DNA of 32,540 nt from assembly GCA_001632435.1 (NCBI GenBank), contig KV424153.1:1-32540 (forward strand), written 5' to 3'. The translations under genes and the position numbers were made by a program. Position 1 is the stretch's first letter. Every line of letters starts with the position of its first letter. This document shows positions 21,167 through 32,512 of the stretch, in pieces. The notes below the pieces were generated by a model. It did no database searches. It was not told where the DNA came from and saw only the letters and a program-made list of their open reading frames with translations. The DNA comes from Calocera cornea HHB12733. Taxonomy: Eukaryota > Basidiomycota > Dacrymycetes > Dacrymycetales > Dacrymycetaceae.

Positions 21167-21658
21167 GGGTGGTGGCCAGTGTAAGTATCTTCAATGACCA
21201 ACGCACCTGTGAGCGCGACGGTGTCCGCCGGTACCCGGACGGGCCACCCGAGTGACGAGTACTGTACCTTTATGGGTACGGTAAGAGGGCCGGGGACGAG
21301 GGCATAGTCGACCGGGTCTCGGACGTCGAGTGGGCTGCCCTCTCAGACGTCAGCGAATGCGTGCCACCCGGTTGTCCCTCACTGGACAGGCTGCCTGGCT
21401 GATGGTATCTTTGCAATGATGTGGCTCATCTAGGTGCCATGGTGTGACAGGACAATGCCTCATCTGCTACGGACCCCTTTTATATCATCAAGTCTGGTCG
21501 GAATGCACATACACAATCATAACCAGTCCTTCCAGCGAGTACATGAGACAGAAAATTATAAAGTACAGATAGTGCCATGCAAGGTATCAATGATCAATGT
21601 GGTAGCACAAAACCCGTGAGAAAAGTCCTTGAGTAAAAGCGAATCAGTGATACAATGT
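21167..21658. other. Spacer between array 3 and CCH1 stop
   Basis: About 490 bases without a supportable gene. Positions 21205-21390 are an abrupt GC-rich block of the order of 190 bases inside AT-richer DNA, with GACGTC at about 21324 and 21351. It contains a hairpin with ACTGTACC (21261-21268) against GGTACGGT (21275-21282), eight pairs including one G-T pair. The AT-rich part after 21470 is presumably the CCH1 3' untranslated region. Confidence 0.4.
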
Positions 21659-24600
21659 CTAGTCCTCCTCTTCGGCTTCTTGCATCATCTCTCCCCAGAG
21701 CGAGGTATTCAGGGAGGATATTACTTGTTGCGTGGCGGCTTCGTCAAAGACATGAGAGTTTCTAGGTGATGGGGTGCCAGCCAAGTCGGCTGACAGCATG
21801 CTAATGTCGGATACACGGCGATCGTGGCGGTTGGTGCTGGGAGATGGGGATATGTTGAAGCTGGTATCTGGTGTGTATTGGAATGACGGTGATTGAACTG
21901 GTGATTCGAGGCCATCATATCCGTAGAGTGTTCTCCCGTCAGCTAAGTCGCGAGAACCAAGAAGAGGTGGGGTAGCCGGAGAGCTTTCCACAACGATTGC
22001 AGGAATACCTATGGCAGAATCAGCTCTGTGCTTCTTGGCATTGAGACGTTGCATACCTTGCTCTTCGACACGTCGTCGCTGCCGTTCCGCGTCTCGGGCC
22101 GCCAGGAATTGACGCCGAAGAATGATGGTCCGCAATAAGGAATGAACGCGATCGATGTTGACGCGGTCGGTAACGCGTTCGAGAACGGCCTGACGTTTGA
22201 TAGTCTCCTCAAGCCTAGTCGACATCAGAATCCGTAAACCTGACTCCATTTGTTTGGCTTACCTCAATGCGGTTTCATCCTTGATAAGCTTGTAGTGCGC
22301 AAGCATGATCAGCATATCGGTGAAAGATATCCCGCGACCTCCGTTATCTTTGTCGGCAATAATGGCTTCGTTATATAAGCGATTATACCTCGCCCGTCGA
22401 CGATGAATTTCTGTTCGGTCCATGTTCGAGAGGACGTCTTCTAGCTTTTTCATGTCCAGGCCGGCTCTGATGTATTCGAAGCGAGCATTGGCCATTTCGT
22501 CATCCGCGCGGGACTTGTCCATAATGGCCAAGATCTGGTACTGAGACGGATAGACCTTGACTTCAAAGACACCAGAAAGATCCTACATGATTTGTCAGAT
22601 GAGAACCAGAATTGCAATGAGACGATACGAACTCTGAAGAATGAGACGAAATCTTTCCGAAGTAGACGTCCGGTCCTCTCTGGGTCATACTTCGCCCAAA
22701 CCTCTTTGAATCGACGCATTTCGTCTCGGGTAATGGGCGAAGCGCCGGACATTTGGAACACATATGAGAAGCTTTCGACCACCACACCTACATGACCGAG
22801 TGAGCAGTGCGGTGCGGTGAAAAGGCCTGGATCATACCAGTGAACATGTTGACAAAGATATACTGCGAAAAATAGTTAGATGAGTGCGTAAGAACGAAGT
22901 GGTCTGCATACCATGCTGAGGATATTCCAGGCAATGAATAACGTGAAGGCCCAGCCGATGCTTCCGCAGTCGGAGTCCGGATCTTCCTCTGAAGAATTAT
23001 TGCACCGCGGATATATGACGGCACTGTAACTAGAATGAGGACAGCGGCCTGGATATAGATAAGTGACTGACTAGTCGTGCATGAACTGGTTCCATCCCTC
23101 CCTGACGTCGTCATTAGCAAACTAAGACAGAGAGGGAAGGCAGAAAGAATCACGTACCCTGTGCTCATGAATGACAACATCACGAGAGCGTTTCCCATAC
23201 TGCTAAAGTTGATGTTGTGGTTTTCTCCGCTCACCCATCGGGTGAGACCGAACACCTCCATGAAGAGAATGGAGAAGAAGATGAACAGTGTGAACCACAG
23301 CAGGAAGAGGTTCCCAATAGCTGGCAAACTCGCTCTGTGACGCGCGGTGTTAGCAGCGCTATTGCGGGAGTATGATGGACCTTACACTGAGGTCTTGAAT
23401 AGCTGATTGAGATCGTCGTTCTTTTGCACCAGCTTGAAGGCAATGCTGACGAGAAACAGCTTCTGCAATTGGAGGACAATGTAGTTCGTTGATCCAAGAA
23501 GCGCTGGCACGGTGGTGGCAAAGCTGCCAGCAACAACGAAAACATCGAACAGATTCCATCCGTTGCCGCTGAAGCTTTTCCAGCTTAGTCCGATGAGTCG
23601 AACAACAATGTCGACCGTGTAGATAATGGACAGAATTAAGAAGAAGATATCTGATAGAGAATATCAGCAAGCGATCTGCTGGAACAAAGAGGGTCATACT
23701 CTGAAAGATGTCGTAGACGAGTACATCCTCATATGTTTGCGTCCTGAGTAATGTCAGCTTTAGCATATCAGTGCGGCAAAGAACGTACATGAGTCCTGCT
23801 ATATGGAGAATGTACAGCACAGTCATGGTTCTTGACCACCAGCCATGTTTTAGCACTGCGCGCTCAAAGCACCACCTTCTCAATGGATCAGTAGGTGTAA
23901 CCTCTGGCCGCCGAGCAGGCCGTTGTCGACGGATCAGTTTCTGTAGATCAATCCATTGCCTTTGCTGCGCTGTCAGCAAGGCGCTTCCAGATCGATTACT
24001 GAAATTCGAGATGATAATCGAAACGAATAGCGTCAGGATGATGATTGCGCCAAAGAGATTGTAGACGACGAAATAGATCGCATTGACTTCGGAAGCGTTG
24101 ATCTGAGGTTGCAGGCCTACGCCTGTGACTGCCATGCCAGCCTGCAGGACATCAATCCAGCCTTCCAGTGACACGGTTTCGAATAGGATCAGAAGAGACG
24201 AGCCAAAATTATCGAAAGACCAGGAGGTTGATGTGCTGGGATTGGCCCACACCCTTGGTACCAAGAAACCAAGCTGGTCGTTATCTATCGGATTGTTGAC
24301 GAATTCCTCGAAGCAAGAGTCCTGGCCAGGACTTCCTGAATCGTTGCAGCTGAAGAGGAGACCAGCGAACATGTTCAAGCCCCAGATTGCGTAAGGGATC
24401 ATGTATAAGATGGCGAGCAGGGCTGCGTCGACGATTCGCATAGCACCGGCAAAGATGAGCATCTGGAATGTTTCTCGAATACGACCAATGAGTGTGATAA
24501 GCCGAAGTGCCCTGAACGCCTTGAGAGATCTTGTAAAGCGACTGATACCGCCGATGACAATCAAGCTAGTCATCACGTTCACCAGCAAGAGGAGGAGAAT

Positions 24601-27600
24601 GACAAAGTCAACAATGTTCCAGACGCTCAGCAAGTACGCATTTGGCGTGAACATGAAACCATCTGCGATGACCTTGATGACAAACTCGCCAAGAAGAGCA
24701 ATCACAAATGCCGCCTCTGTGACATCGAACCAGGTTCCACGGAAGAGACCATGATCCAGTCGAAACTGTCTCCTGTAGACCGGATTGGCGATGGCGGCCA
24801 CGGCGATCCCACCGATGACAGTCAGGAAAAGGACTATTTGAAATATGGTCTGGCGGAATGGAGAAGTTGGATGGCCGAAGATTCGCTCCCCATTTGCTGG
24901 GATGACAAGCGTTTGGCAGAACTGCCGGATCTTGTTCGACTGCGAGAACAGCCAGAACGGCTTGTCATAGGTGGGATGTTCTCGGATGAAGTCAGCCTTT
25001 TGTGCGCGCTGCTCGTATAACGCGTCCATGGCCTCCTGTGCGGCGGCGCTGGGATTCGAGCCAGGAGCGTCACTGCTTACAACAATCAGAACTCATTTTT
25101 GTGACAGACAGGGAATAGCAAGCTTACAACTGGCGCTCAGTGCCGCCAAGCTCCTCGGTCTCGCCAAAGAAAACGGATTCCCGATTTACGCCGCGCAGTG
25201 TCTCCAGAGGCACTTCCTCCCTTTCTTCTTCTAGCGCGAAGAGCTTGCGCACGGAGCCAACGAAACCGGTGATGCCCTGTTCAGTCTTCGATTGAGTCTA
25301 TGAGCTATGTCAGCATGAGTTGTTGGCGAAACGAAGAGGCTCCTACAGCGTGAGCGGGTGCTCCATATGTTTCTCGCACAAGGCTCTTCTTCATCGGCAG
25401 CACCAAGCTGGCGGGCAGACTATCGACAGCCAGAGAGCGAGGCGCTGCTCGCATGAAGCGATAAGGGTTCCACTGGCTCATCCAGTTGACACTGGTTGCT
25501 GTCGGCTCCGTCTGCTTCTGAAGATACGCATTGAGCTGTTCCGCCCGTTTCTGCTCTTCGGCGATAGAGAAGTTCTGAGAGCATTTCAGTAAAGTGTTGA
25601 TACGAATGACCGTGATCTTACCTCATTGATCACGGCGATAAACATCTGGATCATGATGAAATTGGCAAATAAGAACCAGCAGCACAAGAACAACGCCGAG
25701 ATGACCATCTGCTGGAACTGCGCTTCGGCATTCAGCGCGTTGTACAGCACGTCGGTCCAGTTCTCAGAAGACGTCACTTGGTACATCCCGAGGAACGAGA
25801 TTGACATTTCGTTGAACGTCATCGGGGTGCCGGAATCAGGGAAGGCGGGCACGTCGCCACGCAGGAGTTGGACGGCGATGAGTGCTCCGATGAAGTTTGT
25901 CAAGAGGAGGAACAGGGTCATGTTCGCCAGACCGACGACACTTCCGAACACTTGAAGCTACAAACCAATCAGCCTGCTGCCGCCACGCTCCCGGAGGCTG
26001 ACTCACCAATAGCCTTCGCATGCGAGGAATGGCCAAGATCACACGGTACGCCCTGGCGATTTGGAACAGGGTGAGCCACGCGTACGCGCGAGAGTTGTGG
26101 ATGACGGGTATTTGGATGATGGAGGACACGATTGCGAGCGTCAGGTCGACGATGTTCTCGGCGCGGGCGAAGAACTTGCGCCACATGGGGATGAAACCCG
26201 CGAGCCGCCAGATGATCTCGACGTCGAACACGAACGTGAAGGCCATCTCGCCCGCATCTGCGCAGGCGGTCAGCCATCAGCCACCGAACAACCTGGAAGG
26301 CTTACTAAGAAAGGCGCCCTTTTCGGCGGACATGTTCGCTGTCCGCATGGCCTGCACGATGAGGCTGACGAGGATGGCAACGACAAAGCCCGGCTTGACA
26401 AACTCGTACGTCCGGCGGACGATGTTGGTCTGCAGTTTGCGACCCTGCACGGATGGCCAGCCGTCGTCCCTCTCCTCGTTCAGCACCGGAGCAGGTCTGC
26501 AACATTGTCAGTGACGATCAAAGAGCGGGGAGATGGGCACGCACACGTCGGCTCCGAAGGCACTCTTTGCCGTCTCCGCCCGTGTCGCCGCGAAGGAGTT
26601 TGTAATCACAGCGACAAACATGTTTATGAGCCAAAAGTTGAGGACGATGATGCAAACGATGAAGAACAAGCAGGAGACGAAGAAGTCGGCGTCCATCATG
26701 TCGTACATGACCGTGCTCCACGTGTTGGCGCTGGCGACGATGATGACCTGCATAGCGGCGGCGAAGATGTTGTCGAAGCTCTCCGAGTTGCCGAACGGGT
26801 TCGTGTCGCTTTCCTGGCAGAGCGAGCCGAGCGGGCAGATGAAGCCCTTTGGGTCGTCCGTGCGCTGGGCGCCGCTGACGGTCCAGTAGCTCGTGGCGTT
26901 GAGGAAGACGGGGTCGATCTGGCCCCCGCACAGCTGGCCCATGTTTATGTCCAGCGGGCCCGTGGTGAGGTTGGCGACGAGCACGCAGGAGCGGCGGAAG
27001 TTGCCCCGGAAGGACTGGACGCCGATGATCGAGAAGAGGATCATGGCGAAGAGGACGAAGAAGGCGACGTTGACGAGGAGCGGGCCGGCGCGCTTGAGCG
27101 AGTTCAGGATCGTCGTCGTGCCCGTGGTGATGGTGAGGAGGCGGGCGGCGCGGAGGACGGAGAGCGCGCGGAAGAGGTAGATGTGGCGGCCCGGGGTGGT
27201 CTCGAGCCCGCCCACCGCGAGGGCAAACATGATCCAGAATGAGACGACGGCGATGGCGTCGACGCGCGTCCAGGCGTGGCGGAGGTAGGGCCGCGACTGG
27301 AGGGAGAGGAAGTTCTGCCGCGCCACGGCGGCCTCGAAGGGCGCCTCGATGCTCCTCAGCGAGCCGATGAGCGTCGACGAGGACGTGCTCTCCATGTACA
27401 GCTTCCCCCGCGCGGGCGCAGCCCCGTTCGCGTACCCGTTCCCAGTGCCCGGGCCGAGCGCGGTGCCGTTCCCCACCGCGACCTTCTCCGCCGTCGAGGC
27501 TCCCGCGCCGTGGCCGTCCCGCTTCCGGCTCGCTCCGGCCGTGCGGTGTGGGAGGTCGATGAGCCGCTTGAGCCGGAGGCGCAGGCGGGTGAGCCGGCCC

Positions 27601-28887
27601 TGCTCGGAGATGCGCGAGGCGTCCGGAAGGGGGGCCCAGAGGGATGCGAGCGGGGTTTCTGGATCGAGTATGAGGCCCGAGACGAGGATACGCGCGAGGG
27701 CTTCCAGCCTGCACAGAAGGGCGTTAGCGACTGCCGGTGCTGAAAACAGCACAGAGAGGGAAAGACGCACGTGAAGACGACGAAGAGCCCGAAGAGGGCA
27801 AAGTCCTCCCAGGCATGGAAGTACCCGTCCTCCCTGCCGCTGCCGGGCGCGTCCACGTCCGGCACGGCCTGGATCGTCAGTATCACCACGTTTGCAATGA
27901 TGAGCAGGAGGATGATTGGTTCTGTCCACCTGCAGCACACAGATATATCAGCATTCGGGGCGGGGATACGGGAGGGAACGGGGAATGGACGCACCGCCAG
28001 AGCAGGAAATCGTGCATCTTCCTCCTGACGACGTTCCGTGGTCCGAACAGCCAAAGCGTCGTCCCCCTCAGCCGCTCATTGACGTCGTACGTCCTCTCCT
28101 GCACCTCTCTCCGCTCCTTCTCTCTCCTCTCCGCCTCCTCGCCCAGATCCAGCTGATCAGGCTCCGCGCTCCGCCCGCGCATACTCTCAAGCTCCTTCAC
28201 CTCGCCCCTCGAGCCCTCGCCCTCCTCCTCCCCGCCCGTAGCAGTGCTCCGGCTCCGGCTCGCCTTGAGGGTCAGCACGTCCTCCTCCTCGCCCGGCAGG
28301 CGCACCGCGCCCTCCCGGCCCCCTCCACCAAAGTTGACGACCCGGACGCTGACCCGGCGCAGGTTGCGCCCGACGGCCTTCATAGCCTGGCCAGTGACGC
28401 TCGGCCCGCGATCGTGCCTATCCCGCAGCCTCTGCCCGGGGCTTCGCCGCGGGCTCGGGCGTGCACTTGCCGGCTCGGAGAACTGGGGGAAGGAGCTGTC
28501 GGGGTCGGCGATGCTCGCTGTGAGGTGAACCGTGTCGCCATCATCGTCGGGGTTGAAGCCCGGGGAGTCGAGCGAGAGCTGCGAGTCCGTGGCCCCCGGG
28601 GCGTTGTAGGCGAAGGCGAGGCGGGAGGCGGAGGGCGATTGTGCGAGGTCGAGCGGGGCGGGCTTGGGGCTGCTGCGGGCGAGGGGCATGGGGGGGTCGT
28701 GGAAGGGCGAGAGGGAGCCGTCCTGCTGGGCCGGGGTTGTCGCGGAGGGGGAGGTGCGGTCGTCGTGCGGGAGGGACCAGGAGAGGCGGCGGGAGAGGGC
28801 GGCGGATGGGGGCAGGTGGGGTGAGCGCGGGGATGGGGGCATGTACGCCGTTGTCGAGGCGCGCTCGGTCGAGGGCGAGCGGGACAT
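21659..28887 (-). CDS. CCH1: Cch1-type voltage-gated calcium channel alpha subunit
   Basis: Nineteen minus-strand exons, 2105 residues, all phases checked: 28887-27995, 27929-27771, 27708-26545, 26496-26306, 26257-26007, 25957-25622, 25574-25347, 25297-25128, 25072-23789, 23743-23700, 23650-23386, 23334-23158, 23101-23072, 23029-22912, 22862-22838, 22787-22633, 22582-22263, 22214-22057 and 22008-21659. The order is: a low-complexity cytosolic N-terminus (about 1-297), then four six-helix ion-channel domains at about 300-735, 740-998, 1160-1555 and 1560-1778, and a C-terminal tail. Pore-loop motifs are SANTWS (I), SSENWTD (II), SLEGWID (III) and GEGWNQF (IV). S4 segments carry regularly spaced Arg in domain III ([20 protein letters not shown]), while domain IV S4 is poor in charge. 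An EF-hand-like [14 protein letters not shown] segment follows domain IV. Cch1 works with Mid1 in the plasma membrane to admit calcium during stress. Exons 22862-22838 (25 nt) and 23101-23072 (30 nt) are tiny. The acceptor at 25073 could shift by three bases. Confidence 0.96.
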
Positions 28888-29197
28888 TCGCTGCCGGAGC
28901 GGGCGCGGCTGTCCTCTGTGTATGCGTCACGTGTGTGTGGCAGCGCTGTGACCGCCGTGGCTAGTAGCAGTGGAAGTAGTAGCGGTGAAGCAGCGGGGAT
29001 AGGACGGTATGGATGGCGACTGGACGGCTGCGGTGGCCAAGTTCTGCCTGCGACAAGGACGGCCAAGCCTAGCGTGGACGCGCCCAGGGGTTCGATCATG
29101 AATAGCACGCGCACCGCCACGCTTCCCTTGCCTCGGAGTCTCGCCATGCGGACTCATGCCACATCTTATTACTACGCAACCGGCGTCCTGTATCGTA
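28888..29197. promoter_or_regulatory. CCH1 upstream region
   Basis: About 310 bases between the CCH1 ATG and the end of the F-box-like pseudogene. It should contain the CCH1 promoter and leader. I see no TATA box; CACACGTGACGC-type DNA around 28925-28940 includes a CACGTG-like E-box core on the minus strand side. Open frames here are short and not convincing. Confidence 0.3.
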
Positions 29198-30693
29198 CTA
29201 TGGGAGAACCAACCTTCTCAAGTCTGGACAATGCTTCGAAAGAGCTTCCAAGCTCGCCTGCGACGTCGATGGGCGGACATCCAACGTCCTCTGGAACATC
29301 CGGCACTTGAGCCATCCGTGGATCCTGAGCTCCTGCACTGGCAAGGGACATGTACAGCTCCTTGAAAGGAACTCCACGTCTTCATCCGTTCTATCGATTC
29401 GGTACGGTGCTTGTAGCGCGAGCCCTTGCAGCGCTCCGTATTCTGTGAGGGATGAAAAGACGCGCCACGGTTTACAGAGATCTCCCGGAGGAGTGCTCCT
29501 TTCCAGCGCGTCCCAGTCGCTCGGCAGTCCGTCTATAGCTGGGAAGCAGTAGCGTAGCTCGCACGTGCGGAGTCCAGGCCACTTGTGGGAGAGAAGCTAG
29601 AAGATCTCGGGAGTAGGCGTCTTCACTGTAGACCAGGAGTGTCAGGGCGCTATGTGCGAGGAGCACTGTGTTGATTGCTCTCGGGATGGAGCTAGCGACT
29701 GAGGGCTACACGTCGAACAGCGCCAGCCGAGAAAGTCTGGCGAACAATGGAAGGGGCGCTGCCAATTCTCGGGCCGGGTTGTGTATCCATCGGCAGTCGA
29801 ATGCCAACGTGCGCACCGGTTCCGGCCTTTCTGAGGCGAGCAGAGACCAGGTCTCTTCGCGGAGCGGAAAGTCGAAGTAGACCACCTTCAGTCCTTCCTC
29901 GATCTAATAAACCGCTCCATTGTGAGACCAACTTGTGGTAGATAGTTGCTGAACTCATGATGCGTGAACCACTCTCTGACGATCTCGCGCAAATAAGGAA
30001 CAGCCACGTCACAGAGCTGGTGAAGAGCTTGTCCATGCAGCGCGGCAACACAGTCTCCGCAGCAGTAGCAGTCTAGCAGAGCGGCTTCTGGGTGGTGATC
30101 TGGATGAAAAGGAGAGTTGGAAGAAAGATGTTGGGAGTCATTGACAACGAGGGGGTGTCGCCAATGTGTACCTGAAGGCGCTGGAGGTTCGGGAGGAGCT
30201 GTTGCAGGGCCGCCGGGGTCGACAGGCGACGCATGAGCCGCGCGGGGTCTCGTCTAGTTAGTGCTGCTGTAAGAATCGGCTATCCTCAATGAGTGCGAGC
30301 GCCCAAGTGTGAGCTCGTCGGCCGATACGGAGGTCAGGGCTGGGCCAAGGTCAACGACAATGATCGTAAAGGCTAAAGCTGCCCCGGCTCAGTTTCGTCG
30401 TCGAGATCGGGCGTGGGGGGGGGGGCGTCTTGAGCCCCAGGTGTGGGATAGTAGCCCAGCCCCTCGCTGCTCAACAAGCAGGCACTGGGGCCCAAAGAGC
30501 GCACAAGCCCCGTGACCAGTGACAATGTCGACAGCGGGCAGGTGCGCCCACGAAACACGACGGGTTTGGCCCGGGGGTTGGCGCTCCTCCGCCCCGCCCG
30601 GCACGTCCGGCCCAGAGACGAGGCCGAGGCCGAGCGCGCGCACAGGATCTGAGCGACAAGCTCCTCGATTTCTAAGATAGGATATCGATGCAT
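29198..30693 (-). pseudogene. Broken F-box / leucine-repeat-like protein gene
   Basis: The minus strand holds pieces that together resemble the expanded Agaricomycete F-box/LRR-like proteins. The start at 30693 reads IPILEIEELVAQIL-like F-box helix sequence (YPILEIEELVAQILC). The middle pieces include LLPNLQRLQV and NIFLPTLLFIQI. A later piece reads LKVVYFDFPLREETW, ending at an in-frame TAG after LFDV. The last piece, in another frame, reads LRTCELRYCFPAIDGLPSDW through LEALSKHCPDLRRLVLP to a stop at 29198. Such proteins select substrates for SCF ubiquitin ligases. The pieces lie in different frames and cannot be joined with ordinary introns alone as far as I can see. Plus-strand 30415-30425 is a run of 11 G (11 C on the coding strand), a frameshift-prone spot. 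Decay or a mis-read gene with introns are both possible. Confidence 0.5.
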
Positions 30694-31048
30694 GGCTGTC
30701 GAGCTGGTGAACGAGTCCGAGTCGGGGCCCCAGGTCGGCCCGTCATTGTCGCTGGGTAGTCACGTGCGTGCATTTCAGGGAAAAGATATCTCAACTGACG
30801 CAGTCCCGTGACTGTCACACACATCGAGAAATACCATCTACACCACCCTCGTTAATCCTCGCCGCAAGTTCATCACTCGATATATTAGCGCGCCCCCCCC
30901 GCCCCGGGCATTGTCGACATCCGCATTACATTATCGCCCCAGTATGTACCACCTCTCCCGAGTCCCCAAGCCGGCATAACAATAAACAAGGGCCACTGCA
31001 GTGCTACTGCAGTCACTAGTCAGTAAGCAAGAGATCATGAGCGGAGAT
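30694..31048. other. Gene-free spacer
   Basis: No supportable gene. TATATTAG near 30880 is followed by a C-rich run of nine C's at about 30892 and may be a core promoter element, but no plus-strand gene follows it inside the window. If transcription is leftward, this region is upstream of the F-box-like pseudogene. Confidence 0.3.
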
Positions 31049-31190
31049 GAGACCGAGACCGAGACCGAGACCGAGACTGGGAGACCGAGACTGAGACTGT
31101 GAAACCGAGATTGTGGAACAGGGAGAGCGAGAGCGCGAGAGAGAGAGCGAGAGACAGAGAGAGAGGGAGAGGGGGAGAACGAAACAGTCC
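31049..31190 (+). repeat. Purine-rich simple repeats (GAGACC)n and (GA)n
   Basis: Four exact GAGACC units at 31049-31072 are followed by imperfect units to about 31112. A G/A-only tract of GAGAGC/AGAGAG type then runs to about 31180. It lies just beyond the stop of the neighbouring minus-strand gene, so it would be copied as a polypyrimidine-rich 3' region there. Confidence 0.8.
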
Positions 31191-31314
31191 TGCACAAAAC
31201 AAAGGAGGGAGTGGGAGAAGATTGCGGGTAAATCATATGCGGGTATCAGTCGTCATGCATGCCATGGTCCGTCGTGCTCGTGCGCTGGGCGCCGCCCTTC
31301 CCCGGGGCCGCTAC

Positions 31315-32512
31315 TTACCGCCTGCCCCCCAGCTCCTGGGTCGGCTCCGGCTCCGGCTCCGGCTCCGATCCCAGGTCGATGTCGATCCCGCCGACGTCGA
31401 CGGCGCCGTCGGCCGCGTCCTGGTCCTGGTCCTGCCGCAGGTCGACGGCCTCGCCCTGCCAGACGACGTCGGCGGTGTTCATGTCCCATATGCGGGCGCC
31501 GTGCCTCTCGGCGGAGACGAGGGCTTCGGACGGGTGGAGGGGGCGCGCGGGGAGGTTGTTGAACCATTCTGTCCGGGCGAGGATGTGTGAGCGTCCTGCC
31601 GAGCGGGAGCGAGGGAGGGGAGGGAAGGCAGATAAGATAAAAACAAAGAGACGCACCGCCATTCCACTTCTCCTCAAACCAGTGGATATACAGCCCCTCG
31701 ACGAGCGGCACGCCCCTGCCCACCGCACCCTCCCCTTCCCCCAGCCCAACAGGAAGCGCCTCCCTGGCCTCCCTGGGCGGCTCAAGCCGCTCCCACACGC
31801 CCTCCTCTCCGCCCCTGTACCCGCCTCCGCGGCCGACGATCCTGCGCCACCCGTCGGGGATCGGGTGGAAGTGGTTGTAGTGCGTTGCGAACTGGAGGGG
31901 GAACCAGAGGCCGTACTCGTAGGAGGCTGCGAAGATGGATACGGGCCGGGTGATGCCCTTTGGGGAGAAGACGCGCGTGCGCGGGGAGGTGGCGACGAGC
32001 GCGCGCAGGTCCAGCACGGGGAGCGCGGGGAGCGCCGGCGTCGTCGGCGGGTCCAGCTGGTACGTGCGGAACACCCCGCCGGGCGTGTGGTACTTGAGGG
32101 TGGAGGGCGTGAAGAGGTGGACGGGCACGTGGGTCAGCGCCTCCGGGAGGATGAGGAAGGAGATGTCCGGGTTGCGGATGATGTACGCTGAGTACTCGCT
32201 CTCCTCGACTGGGAGGGGGTCAGCATGTGCCGGCAGTAGAAGCAGCAAGGGACACTCCCTTCCCCTCCCGCAGTGGCGCACTGCACCGCGGGCGAGGCAA
32301 GGCGAGCGGGCAGGCAGACTCACCGAGCAAGAACTCCCCCGGCCTGTGCCTCTCCACATACAGCGCGGGGCTTGCCAAGTCCGGGAATCCCAGGAGCTTC
32401 TGCTCCGTCTCCGTGTGGCTGGCGAAGAACGCGAGGTGGGAGCGGAGGAAGAGGAGGGTATCGTCCGGCGTGGAGGGGATGAGGACGTCGTACGATTTTG
32501 TGTCCCAGGGGA
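31315..32512 (-). CDS. Unrecognised protein, C-terminal part (5' end outside window)
   Basis: Minus-strand exons visible: 32512-32324, 32208-31657 and 31595-31315, with introns of 115 and 61 nt. A further intron with branch CTAAC and acceptor GCAG runs off the right edge, so the start is missing. The visible 339 or so residues begin PWDTKSYDVLIP. They then read LLFLRSHLAFFASH, EYSAYIIRNPDISFLILPE, SIFAASYEYGLWFPLQFATH, YIHWFEEKWNG and WDMNTADVVWQGEAVDLR, ending in an acidic EPEPEPEP stretch. No membrane segment or catalytic motif is evident, and I do not recognise the family. The stop TAA (31317-31315) is part of CGGTAAGT, a perfect donor sequence. A further exon after an acceptor near 31190 is therefore possible, although the DNA there is simple repeat. 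Confidence 0.72.

Noticed and set aside
26061..27242. 393-codon open frame on the plus strand
   Set aside because: It is the antisense shadow of CCH1 exons, whose own frame gives channel domains and consistent splice phases.
26518..27714. 398-codon minus-strand frame overlapping CCH1 exon 3
   Set aside because: Out-of-frame shadow of exon 3, low-complexity His/Arg/Pro composition.
27916..28824. 302-codon plus-strand frame over the CCH1 N-terminus
   Set aside because: Antisense of a low-complexity coding exon, Arg/Ala/Gly-biased, no domain.
30931..31236. 101-codon minus-strand Ser/Leu-rich frame
   Set aside because: It is translation of simple repeats. It is only mentioned as a possible read-through exon, not as a gene.
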